DNA from: Cheiracanthium punctorium
Lineage: Eukaryota; Arthropoda; Arachnida; Araneae; Cheiracanthiidae
Direction: 5' to 3'
Length of the DNA stretch: 64,000 bases
Assembly: GCA_038373885.1 (NCBI GenBank)
Contig: JAWZYV010013027.1
Coordinates: 248,001 to 312,000 of the forward strand
The notes beneath the pieces were generated by a model that made no database searches, was not told the origin of the DNA, and worked only from the letters and a program-made list of their open reading frames with translations. This document shows positions 54,612 to 64,000 of this stretch, piece after piece (the first letter of the stretch is position 1; the number at the start of each line of letters is the position of its first letter). The translations under genes and the position numbers were made by a program.

Positions 54612-55146
54612 TGTATGGAATGAATTTAGAATTGGATTCATAATATGTAGAATATCTAGTATAATATCGAATATAAGTAGGATATCGTGCATAATTATAG
54701 AATATGATTATCTTAATGATTTAGCTTCGATCTTTGTGAATATAGAATAAGGTAATTGCTTACCTTTCCTTGATTCTGGACACTTCTGAAATCCAACAGG
54801 ATGAATAAGTGAGACACTGAGTTAAAGTTGCATGAAATACGCATATGGATAAGTGAATATTGAATTTAATTCTAACATATTAGGAACAGACTATTACTGC
54901 CAGTGAGTTGACATCTTTGTTACAATGTAGCATCTGAATGTCGCCTCAAAAGGCTAGAATTAGAACTTAACAATGAATCAAAACTACAGCAAACGTGAAG
55001 CGAAACTAAAAATATGAACCAGAAGTAACCCATCAGGGCCTCCCATCCCTCGTTAGTGGGTCAAGTTCTTAAGATTAGATCAAGGGTCTGAATGGTGCTC
55101 CCATCTGTTGGATCACTTTCGGATTTCATTTCTGTTGTATCTGACA
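54612..55146 (-). repeat. 5' LTR of BEL element
   Basis: 535 bp, matches 48775-49309; contains the promoter for leftward transcription, though no clear TATA box was assigned. Confidence 0.96.
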
Positions 55147-55559
55147 CCCAGACCATAATGCCTTGTTGAGGGCCGGTGTGGCATGCAATAGTGAAAGCAG
55201 GATCTCCCCTCTGCCCTGTGCGCCTCCAAACACGTCTTCGATGATCGTCAGGACACAGTTGGAAGCTGGATTCGTCGCTAAAGACTATACGTCCCCAGTC
55301 GGCATCATTCCAACCTGATCGAGCCCTGCACCACTGTAATCTGGCTCGGCAGTGTGCAGGCGTGTGTGGCAGGTGGCGTAACGGTCGGCGTTAGCGTAGA
55401 TTTCGCTCTCTCAACCGTCTGTGAATGGTCATGATGGACACTGGTGTTTGGGTTGAACGTCTGATGGTTGATAGAGATGAAGAAGGCGCTGTGACAGCTG
55501 ATGGGACCATCAACATGTACTGCATTTTTTTCATTATGTCGAACTGATACATTTGCCAT
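55147..55559 (-). pseudogene. Tc1-like transposase, N-terminal half
   Basis: The minus strand includes the Tc1 DE-box region (RIVFSDESSFQLCPDDHRRR, first catalytic Asp) and CHTGPQQGIMVWG up to the BEL insertion. Upstream the frame is open to MANVSVRHNEK (55559) but is shifted relative to the catalytic block. No convincing terminal inverted repeats were found on either side. Pseudogene interrupted by BEL. Confidence 0.8.
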
Positions 55560-55593
55560 AACATTACTTTTCTGCGATATACTTGGTATACAT

Positions 55594-56125
55594 CAAAAAA
55601 AGAATTTCAACGACGCAAACACGAAAAGAAAGTTGAGAGGCAAGAAAATTTGTTTTCAACAGATGCTTTGGGACGATTATATAGCGTTCGTCTGAGTCAA
55701 CATCACCGTATACATTATTTGCGTTTGTTATTGGTGAATGTTCGTGGAACAACATCATTCCAAAATTTGAGAACAGTTGGTGGTTGTTTGTGCAACATAC
55801 AGAGAAGCATGTCCAAAACTCAATTTACTTGAAAATGATGCACAATAGGAAAATTCACTAACTAATGCAACGATTTCTGCTCATTCAAAACAAATACGCG
55901 CTTTATTTGTGATCATTTTATCAACATGTTCACCATCAAATCCAAATGAATTATAGGGAAAATTTAAAGATTCTATGATGGAAGACATTCTGCATCGACT
56001 TCGTATTAGATAGTCAAACCAAGACATGCAGTTCACACCAGAAATGTATAACGAAGCATTGGTTTTGATTGAAGATGGTCAATGTTCCGTATCCGGTGCT
56101 GTTTACATTTCGATGTTCATTTGAT
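55594..56125 (+). pseudogene. Helitron replication protein, helicase-side fragment
   Basis: STDALGRLYSV, HYLRLLLVNVRGTTSFQNLR and a C-terminal block DILHRLRIR...PEMYNEALVLIEDGQ match the start of the Pif1-type helicase part of animal Helitron proteins. Frameshifts and stops are present. It continues the pseudogene at 47013-48240; the segment between (HUH replicase) is missing, so a deletion accompanied or preceded the Tc1 insertion. Confidence 0.8.
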
Positions 56126-56892
56126 GTTGGTTCTAGCGCCATCGTGGCCGATGCTCATCGGGAGTGAAGTACCCTGCCGGTGGGAGTTTTGACTGACAAC
56201 CATAAAAAGATGTGTACCGCTTGGCGACAATTTTTTGGGAGTATGATAATGCGCCAAATATTGCAAATTGGATATTTTAGAACAACTGTATGTCTTTATT
56301 ATTAATAGTTCTTTTACAGGAGCACTCAAAAGAATTCGAATACATTACAATTTGTGGCATTTGAGAGACACTAATGCATTTTTAGCACTATACAATGAGT
56401 ATTAAATTTTTACATTCATCAGTCAAACGTTGGAAAAAAATTAAATTTTTTTTACAGGGTCTTATGAAATTGCATTTATAGTCATATGATAGTACAGCAT
56501 CATCTTATCTCCAAAATCTCACCAGTGTTAAGGAAAATACATAGCCAAATTTGTCGCAAAAATTATTTTTGTGTTGGAAAACGTTTTATAATCTATGCGT
56601 TTCGCATGATTTATCTTTCTTGTTTAGTTGTACGTTCAGTTTCTTTGTGCGGTCCAAATCTGTCCTTTTCAATCCCTTTTAATTTATCTTCAGATAATAT
56701 GTTGATTCCTTGAAGTTCAATTGGACTCTGAAATGAAAATATTATTACTTATCCAAATGTATTACGAAATCTCGATAACTCATAAAAAGGGGGGGAGGGG
56801 AATGGAATATATTTCACATTAAAGATTTTGTATATACTTCAAGGAATATCTTTTTACTGCTTACAAATTGTACTGCTTTGGTTTGACTTATT
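56126..56892. other. No gene recognised
   Basis: Contains a short piece of the Helitron A/B/C internal repeat (AATAGTTCTTTTACAGGAGC near 56305) and a G-rich run near 56787. Nothing else was supported. Confidence 0.4.
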
Positions 56893-56896
56893 TTAA

Positions 56897-57774
56897 GGGG
56901 ATGGTGGACATTAAAAAGATTTTTTTTAATTTAATAAGATAGGATTATGAAATTTTGTATTTTAATATATTAAACTAAAAGCCTTATAAACAACTGAAAA
57001 AAATTTAAATTTTTTTTTTAAAAATATTAGCAATTAAATAAAAATTAATTATTTTTTTAGTTTCAAGGAAATGCTCCATGCGTTTTAATTTTAACTTTCT
57101 TTTAGTAATTTTGTTTTATAATAGCATAAAAATATATTTAAAAAAAGTCCGTGTGTCGGTTTTTGATTCGACCGAGTAGTTAATTTTTTAGAAATATTTT
57201 CATGGATATATACCAAACTTTCCCGAAATTTTTCAGTTTTCGTAAATAAAAGTGAAATTTCATAATCGAAATTTTGACCATATTTAAAAAGGATACACAG
57301 ATTTATTGTAATATATGAGAAGAATGTTTGTAGTAAATTTTGTACAATTCCGACCAAAATTAAGTCGCATGGAGCATTTGAAGGCAAGAAAATCGCAAAA
57401 AACCTGATTTGGAGAAAATACAGTTTAAAGTGTAATTTTCCATTTACCTTTAATACTGTCTCTTCTGAATAATTTTATTTATGATTGTACCTTAACAAAA
57501 CATAGTTTTAAAATAATTTCATTCGAATATTAGCTTATTTTATAAAACCTTCAATAAAAATTGTGACGTGTTTATTTACGCGTTTGTTTGCATTTTTGTG
57601 GACATTTAACCGTCCCTTTTAATTTTTTCAAATCCTAATATCTTTTTAAACAATTGCCGTAGACATAAGCGGTTTTTTCTCCATGGTTCAGCTTTAACTG
57701 TAGAATATTAGTATGTAAAGAAGTAAAAACACATTTTTGGGCCAATTTTGATGATTTGGGTGTCCACCATCCCC
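56897..57774. mobile_element. MITE flanked by TTAA with GGGGATGGTGGACA inverted ends
   Basis: TTAA (56893-56896) then GGGGATGGTGGACA at the left, and TGTCCACCATCCCC then TTAA (57775-57778) at the right: perfect 14 bp inverted ends and TTAA duplication, as in piggyBac or Kolobok relatives. Inside, GAAATGCTCCATGCG (57068) and CGCATGGAGCATTTG (57366) form a second inverted pair. 878 bp, no transposase. Confidence 0.85.
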
Positions 57775-57778
57775 TTAA

Positions 57779-59436
57779 GACAAACAAAGTTAGTGAATAA
57801 CAGAAATGAGACTACTTAACAAATACCACACTCTAAACAAAAAACAGTAATTAGTGTTTAACGAAGGAATAAAAAGGCAGCCAAAACGTTGAAAATCTGC
57901 ACTCCCTAAAACATTGTGCTTTCATCACAATGTTACTTAATTAATATTATGTTCAAAATGATTTTGATACATTTCTAACTTTATAATTCAATATTTGTCT
58001 ATTAAAGAATAGTTCTTACCAATAACATTAAATTAAATAAATGCTCCTGATTTTTTAATAAAGATGATAATGTAATTTACAATTACTCCAAAATAGCTCA
58101 GTGTTAAAACATTTATGGCTTTCATGAAAGTCGTTACTAATGATTAATTTATTTAAAAATGTATTAAAATGCATTAGTAAAAAGTATGAATGATACATTT
58201 GCGAAAATAATTCTTTTTATTTTCAATTTCAGCACATTTTTAGAGAGAAAACTTATTATATGGAGATTTATAAGTCAAAATTGACTTTTTCATGCATTTT
58301 GATCAATGGAAATAATAAAAGTATTTAGAGAATATTCATCTGTTAAGAAATCATATAGCTAATTAAAAAGAAGAAATTACGGCTAAGTACACAAATAAAA
58401 ATTAGATGGTTTTTTAATAATCATTACATTTCACTCTTACAAACGATAAATCTTAATAAATGTTACTTACTATAACTTACAAACAATAAATCTTAATATT
58501 TAATTTGAAAAATTCAATTCCTAAACATCACGTTTCATTTGACAAAATGTGCCGAACAACCTAAAATTCATATTTATTCTTCGTCCACTTAAAATAAATA
58601 ACTTCATATTCAATTTTTATTATATGTACGCAAATCATATTCCAACCTCTTCTGGGAATGTGTGGAAACTTTTTGTATTCGAACGCTTTCGTTTCGCTGC
58701 GAATATCCTGAGAAAATCATTTTATTCGTGAAACAAATTTAACTAAATTAAACTTATAAATCTGGAAAAAGCTTGAAAACTGTGGCATCAATATGGCGTC
58801 ATTGTCACTTGCAATAGCTCATTTTGTCAAGCATATGATTCACTGTTTTGACTCTCGGAAATAAAATGTATTTGAAAATAACGAAAAATTGCTTAAAAAT
58901 GAGGGAACTGGTGGATTTTCAGATTTTTTTAAGTGCCGGAGATGGTTTTCTATATTTCTATACATAATTATGAAAAATTTCAAGCTCATCCTATAAACGG
59001 CGTAATGCTAGGAGGCCTTTTGTGCTTAACTTTGTAATCTTTTTGCAGTAATGGTGGAAAAAGTTTTATCTTGAAGCAGGTTGTCCAGAATTGTTAGAGA
59101 ACCAGTGAGTCAATGAGTCAGTGATCAGCGTAACTATATAGTAGGATTGAAAGCATCTGGAAAAAATTATTTAACATAAAATCGCATGGCAAAATTTTCA
59201 AAATGTGACGCTCACTCAAAATTTTTGTAAGTTTTTATTTTCTGAATATCTCATCATTTTCAGAGCTTATCTGTATGCAGGAATGTACAGAAATGCTTGT
59301 GAAGCGGCTTCCCAAATTTTTTGTGCTCTTGAAGTGGTTTGCTACTTTTGAAAACTGTTCAAAATGACTATTTCATGATTACTTAAAAGAACGACCTTGA
59401 CATAAATCATTGCGCTATCTCTGCCTAGTGATTAAG
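57779..59436. other. Non-coding, AT-rich; no gene recognised
   Basis: No motif-bearing frame or repeat boundary was seen. Minor duplicates such as AAACGATAAATCTTAATA / AACAATAAATCTTAATA occur near 58442-58498. Confidence 0.5.
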
Positions 59437-59771
59437 TACAGTCGAATCCCGTTTTAACTAAGTCCAAGAGATCAGAGAAATTGTTTCACTCTAACGAAAT
59501 TTCGTTATGCTGATACTGTATCTCCATATTGTAATTTCATTTTGGGTATCACAAAAATCTTCGCTATACTGAGATTTCATCATACCGATACTGCATTTTG
59601 TATTGTAATTTGATTCGGGGATTACCAAAATCTTCGCAGGGCGAGATTTCGTTATACCGATACTGTATTTGCATACTGTAATTTGATTTGGGAATTACCT
59701 AAATCTTCGTTATAACGAAGCGAGATTTTCGCTGTAATGGACTTCGACTGTAAAAACGGAGTTCCACTGTA
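59437..59771. mobile_element. Pogo-like MITE with internal ~85 bp tandem units
   Basis: Ends TACAGTCGAATCCCGTTTTAA and (reverse complement) TACAGTGGAACTCCGTTTTTA fit pogo/Tigger-type ends with TA target. Between them a unit with TTCGTTATRCCGATACTGTATT and TGTAATTTGATTYGGGRATTACC repeats about three times. 335 bp, non-coding. Confidence 0.7.
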
Positions 59772-59826
59772 ATTTAAATATAATTTAGTTACCATAGATT
59801 TTCAAATTAGAAACTGTAAACATTTA

Positions 59827-61016
59827 TCCTAATATTATAAATGCGAAAGTGAGTTTGTTTCTTTGTTTGTTTGCTACACTTTCACGTCTAAACCGCCGAT
59901 TCGATTATGATGAATTTTGGTATAGAGATAGATGGGGACACTGGAGAAGGTTATAGGCTACTTAGAATTTTGGTTTTTTATTTACTTTTTTAATTATTAA
60001 TTAAAAACCGTTTTTACTTTGTCATTCTTGGCAAATTTCGCCCGTATAAATAAAATGATTCATATTTTGAGCTAACAGAAATGCTATTACTTCAATGAAG
60101 TATCGCGTGCATTTGGCAAACATGAAATACCACGGAAATTATGACAGTTTTATGCCAAATCTATCTGTCTATCTATAATAATAAAAATGAATGCTCTCCA
60201 GATAAATCTACAGTACGCAGTGCTTTGAAAATTTAAGCATATAAGCGCAGACTTCGGTAATACGCTCCTGGGGCTCAGAATTTTGAAATTTTAATTACTT
60301 TTTTAACGATTAGTTAAAAACGATTTACGAGTGGTCATGCTGGTCGAGTTTTGTCAGCAAAAAATGAATTATGTTGAAATAAAGCAAAAATTCCATTTGC
60401 AGAATCGCATAAGTTTGACATGAAATGCCTTAGAAATTACGCTAGTTTTAAGCCAAATTAAAAGCATCAGAAAGAAAACTCCAATTGCATAAGGTAAACT
60501 TCGTAAATTTCCAAATCCTACCTATAATATAAATGTGTACGTTTATGTGTTTGGGTGTTTGTGACTGAATCACACAAAAATGGCTAAACGGATTTGGATA
60601 AAATTTGGAATGAAGATAGCTTATACCCTCGATTGACATACAGGAAACATTTCATGTCTATAGCAAAAATAATTCTTTTACGAAGACACTCAAAACAATT
60701 CTAATACTCTACGCTCTATGGACATTTTGTAGTTACTGAACCGATTCTAGAACTTTTTTCACTGATTGAAAGTTACACTATTCCTGAGTATTGTTTGTTT
60801 GTTTGTGAATTAAGACCGATTGATTGCCCTAGCGTTCTAGGCCTATATAGAGAATTCTCTGGGGGGGGGGGCTTCCTAAGGGGTTCTAGCCCATTTTTAC
60901 TCGAGCGTTCGGAGAAAACCACGGGAAACTCCAAATGGCAAGGTCGACAAGTGAAACCGCGGTTTGAACCTAGCACCTCCCGCCTTCCAGTTTCGAGAGC
61001 AGAACCTCTCACCTGT
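59827..61016 (+). mobile_element. Helitron-like non-autonomous element, copy C (truncated)
   Basis: It starts TCCTAATATTATAAATGCGAAAG after an A (59826) and is colinear with copy B (GCGTGCATTTG, GTTTTATGCCAAATCTATC, TTAAAAACGATTT). Similarity ends with the SINE at about 61016, with no 3' hairpin or CTAG, so the 3' part is lost. It provides the empty site for the hAT element of copy B. Confidence 0.7.
60791..61016 (-). mobile_element. tRNA-derived SINE inside Helitron copy C
   Basis: TTGTTTGTTTGTTTGTG tail, then CTAGGCCTATATAG, AAGGTCGAC and reverse-complement B-box GGTTTGAACC (60961-60970). Left flank CCTGAGTATT as in copies A and B; the right duplication is lost with the truncation. Confidence 0.65.
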
Positions 61017-62445
61017 AAATAAAAATAATTTACTTACAATAGATTTTTTAAATGCCTTTTGGTTATCTTTTAGATTGGTTATCTGTTGAGTGAACACTAG
61101 TTGTCTTTAAGGATGCTTGTGTAACTCCATTTCCTTCTTTTTTGAAACAGATGATTTGTCCTTCAAGAAATGTCTAAGAATAGGACTCAGAGTTTCTTCT
61201 GGGGGATTTATAGATTCTCCAAAAGAAAGAGTGGATTGAGAATCGTGAAACAGAAGATTAATGCACTCAGAATTACAGTCATCTGCTTTAAAAATTCCAT
61301 TCCAGATTTAAAAAGTAAAAGTAATATAAAAAATATGTCATATGCGGTCAAAGAGCCACAGGACATGGAGCAGTGTGACACTTTGAGGCGTAGGAGGGGA
61401 AGGGCACAAAAATAATGAAAAAGGTGTGACATCATATATGTACGGACTGTTATCAAAACAAGAAAATCAACTTAGACAAAACAAAATCTTTTTAAATGAA
61501 TAATAAAATAAAATTATTTATTTTCTATTTCACTCGATCTGGATTCTGTACTTATGATCAAATTATGGATTTTAATTTTTTTTTTTTTTTTTTTTCAAAG
61601 CTATAGAATTAGGGCGGACACAAGTTATATGGGAGAAATTTTTAAAATTTTATTTTTTGGGGCACCCTCTAAAAGTTGCCAATTGACTAAAAAATGAGAT
61701 TGGGAAAGTTTTAACTCAATCGAATAATATTAACCCGTGCCGCATCGAGGTTGAATTCTTGAGAAATTACGATTTTTGTCGAAAATATCTATTTTTTCCT
61801 TCACTTAGCATAAACTATTTGCTCTACAAACCTGGTTCTTAATTTATTTCATCAAAATGTTGTTTCTATGAACTTTTAATCTCAACAATCAATATTTAAT
61901 GACATTCAGTGTTTTTTAGGTCAGTTTGTGAATCGTACCACCAAACTATGCATTTTTGTAAAATTAGTGAAAAAAAGACAAATTAAGAATTTTAAATAAT
62001 TTTGACCGTTTCTTGTATTATTTGGATAAAAACAAAAAATAAATCAGGAATTTTCATAACTTAAACCACAATTCGTGAATTTTATTTATTTGGTTTGCAT
62101 TTCTGTGCTTCAGAAGGAAGATCTTGATTTGTATTTCAGTGGAAGCACATCTAAGAGAAACCTTTCAAATTCTCTTTATTACAGGGCTATTTTTGCTATA
62201 CGTTATCCTTATTTATTTTTAGAATGGACATGGGTGCCCATACGTATGGGCAGGGAGGGGCTATGCCTCCCCTAGCTCCCATATTATCGTTATGATTTAC
62301 ATACTAGTATAACGTAGAAGTAGTTCAACACTATCAAATAATATATTTCTGGTGCAGGACCCTTCATGTGCAATAAGACTCCGAAGACAAGAATTTCAAA
62401 ATCTGATTACACACAGGTTCAAAATCTGCAAAATTTAAAAATCTG
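61017..62445. other. No gene recognised
   Basis: An 81-codon basic plus-strand frame (61170-61415; KKEPQ/RRRRGRAQK-like end) shows no domain. T-rich and AT-rich sequence and a GC-rich scrap (CATACGTATGGGCAGGGAGG near 62239-62260) make up the remainder. Confidence 0.4.
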
Positions 62446-63500
62446 GTTTTGAGAGGTTCTATTGTTCACTGGGATGGAAAAATGCTTCATCATATTTTGA
62501 ATAAAGAAAATGTAGAGAGAATAACGATTTTAATTTGTTGTGGCGATGAAGAACAGTTAATAGGAGTTCCTCAGCTTGAAAATAGTGCGAGAATGCCTCA
62601 GGCAAAAGCTGTATTTTCAGCAGTTGAGAACGGGAGGCAGTTGGTAAAATACAGGCAATGTGTTTTGATACCACTGGTTTCCTTAGGGCAGGAGCCTATC
62701 CAGGGGGGCGATACCGGGATATATCGCCCCCCCCCAAATTTTTGGATTAGTGATGAAATTCCGTCTATTTATACACATTATAAGTTCATATCCCACCCCC
62801 ACCCCCCGAAAAAATTTCCTGGCTACGCGCCTGCCTTAGGGGAACCTGCATTTTTTGCTGCAGCAATTACTAGATCGAAATCTTCTATATTTACCTTGTC
62901 GCCACCATATTTTAGAAATCATCCTAAAATCTGTTTTGATTGCAAAGTGGGCAAAACTACTGCTCCTCATCCAGATATTTAAAAAAAAAAAAATTTACAT
63001 TTGGTGCTCCAAGTTGGACAAGACAAAGTACAAAACTGATATCGAAGATAAAGCTATATAACTTTAAAAATGCAAAATTTAGAAGAAATTTCAAATTTTC
63101 TTGCAGAACATTTAAGAAATCAACAGCTCATGGATAACTATAAAGAATGAATCCAACATTTTTTTAATTTTTATAGTATTCTCTCCCAAATAGACATTTC
63201 TTTCAGAGTACCTGTTGCTGTTCATTATGCCAGGTGAATGTCTAAGGCAATTTATTGTCTCAAATACTTCTTTTCAGACATCAGGTCTCATTAACAGATT
63301 TAGAAAAAGGATGTGTCACAGACATTTGTTTACTTATAATAAATATTTATGTAAAGGCATGCCTCAACGCTCTCCCTCAGACTTTAACCCCAATCAAAAC
63401 TTAAAATTATTAAAATCAAAATTGTTGAATATAGAAAATTTGATAAAGAGGCTGCAAACAAAGGACACTTTGGCAAAAAAGTCAAAATAAGCATGGCTGT
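62446..63500 (+). pseudogene. Relic of an unclassified DNA-transposon transposase
   Basis: The sequence IVHWDGKMLHHILNKENVER, then EEQLIGVPQLENSA and QAKAVFSAVENG, then (after a MITE insertion and frameshift) LLYLPCRHHILEIILKSV and a late ARW motif follow in order. They match a transposase-like family of animals with the blocks VHWDGKLLP, LLGVPKL, FDTTASNTG and CRHHIYE. I recognise the family but cannot assign its superfamily. The FDTT block is damaged beside the MITE at 62689-62833, and stops occur afterwards, so it is non-functional. No terminal repeats were found. Confidence 0.65.
62689..62833. mobile_element. 145 bp hAT-like MITE with 8 bp target duplication
   Basis: An 8 bp duplication CCTTAGGG flanks it (62681-62688, 62834-62841), and the ends CAGGAGCC and (reverse complement) CAGGCGCG are short inverted repeats. 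The inside carries a C/G-run-rich core (GGGGGGCGATACCGG; CCCACCCCCACCCCCC). It splits the transposase relic. Confidence 0.85.
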
Positions 63501-63507
63501 AAATGAA
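63339..63507 (+). repeat. Direct repeat, first copy
   Basis: TCAACGCTCTCCCTCAGACT through GGCAAAAAAGTCAAAATAAGC recurs at 63824-63990 with about 5-10% differences; the offset is about 485 bases. It lies at the tail of the transposase relic. Confidence 0.92.
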
Positions 63508-63774
63508 AATTTGAAAAAGAAAATGATGATGATGATCATCATAAAGATGTAAGAGCAACAACATTTCAACGAAGTGGATCATTTATTGGACAAAGAGAAG
63601 TTTTTTTTTTTTTTTGTTGTTGTTTTTTTTTTTAATCTCAAACAGTAATATTTTGTAAGATATTTAATTTTAATATGTTATTTTTGAATACTGATCCCGT
63701 TGTATGGTGTGAAAGTAGTATTATTCAGGTCATTATTATTTCAGTACTATTTGAAAGGAAAAAAAAAACTGTAT

Positions 63775-63846
63775 AATATTTTTGTAAAGGGATAATCAAT
63801 AATAATATTTTTGTAAAGGGATAAATAAATATTTTTGTAAAGGGAT
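63775..63846 (+). repeat. Three tandem copies of an AATATTTTTGTAAAGGGA unit
   Basis: Units of about 24-30 bases end at the start of the second direct-repeat copy; the last copy is shared with the long repeat. Confidence 0.9.
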
Positions 63847-63990
63847 GGTTCAACGCTCCCCCTCAGACTTTAACCCCAATCAAGATTTAAAATTATTAAA
63901 ATCACTTGTTCAATACAGAAAATTTGATAAAGAGGCTGCAAACAAAGGACACTTTGGCAAAAAAGTCAAAATAAGCATGGCTGTAAAATG
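63824..63990 (+). repeat. Direct repeat, second copy
   Basis: Matches 63339-63507; the window ends 10 bases later, so the outer boundary is not seen. Confidence 0.92.
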
Positions 63991-64000
63991 AATTGCATTT

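Larger units (their letters stand above)
48775..55146 (-). mobile_element. Complete BEL/Pao LTR retrotransposon
   Basis: 535 bp LTRs at both ends (48775-49309 and 54612-55146; TGTCAGATAC...CCATACA on the coding strand) read as identical. A 5 bp CCCAG duplication (48770-48774, 55147-55151) flanks them. A single uninterrupted gag-pol frame fills the inside. The element is 6372 bp, transcribed leftward, and sits in a Tc1 transposase gene. Identical LTRs, an intact frame and complete motifs indicate a very recent insertion and possible activity. Confidence 0.97.

Noticed and set aside
25405..55146. Endogenous retrovirus with an envelope gene
   Set aside because: No signal-peptide/transmembrane envelope-like frame follows Pol in either Gypsy element or in BEL; they are retrotransposons.

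Overview
This is animal, almost certainly arthropod, nuclear DNA. It is AT-rich, has intron-like and repeat-rich sequence, and contains no long host coding gene. Nearly every recognisable coding stretch belongs to a transposable element. The mix (BEL/Pao, Ty3/Gypsy, Helitrons, Tc1/mariner, hAT-type and TTAA-type non-autonomous elements, tRNA-derived SINEs) fits an arachnid, probably a spider; that placement is inference and no species can be named.

1-12 kb: one candidate host gene on the minus strand. It has a TATA-containing first-exon candidate near 10.3 kb, a good internal exon at 4.9-5.0 kb that encodes a signal peptide between consensus splice sites, and a possible last exon near 0.5-0.6 kb. 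The introns hold foldback elements, a deleted mariner-type element, a LINE fragment and small palindromes. 12-19 kb: two copies (A minus, B plus) of one Helitron-like family, each with an hAT-type element inside. Both carry an antisense SINE at the same internal site, flanked by divergent ~175 bp tandem repeats. 19-25 kb: unidentified repeats, an LTR-like sequence with a TATA/initiator pair, and simple repeats.

25.4-38.6 kb: a three-layer nest. The outer layer is a Ty3/Gypsy element with 457/458 bp LTRs and a CATAA target duplication. Its domain order is gag-protease-integrase-RT-RNaseH, with integrase BEFORE reverse transcriptase, as in the Gmr1 group. A Helitron-like element (31295-38079) sits inside it, and inside that is a second, RT-less Gypsy-type element (33469-37706; 422 bp LTRs, GAAC duplication). 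Removing the inner layers leaves a 6.4 kb outer element.

38.6-45.6 kb: non-autonomous DNA transposons and SINEs. 45.6-56.1 kb: a THAP-domain remnant, a decayed mariner, then a second nest. A Helitron replication-protein pseudogene is interrupted by a Tc1-like transposase pseudogene, which is interrupted by a complete BEL/Pao element (48775-55146). The BEL element has 535 bp LTRs that read as identical, a CCCAG duplication, and an uninterrupted 1739-codon gag-pol frame with all catalytic residues. It is the best candidate for a recently active element here.

56-64 kb: a TTAA-flanked element, a pogo-like element, a third truncated Helitron copy (C), and a decayed transposase of an unclassified family interrupted by a small hAT-like element. 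The window ends in a direct repeat.
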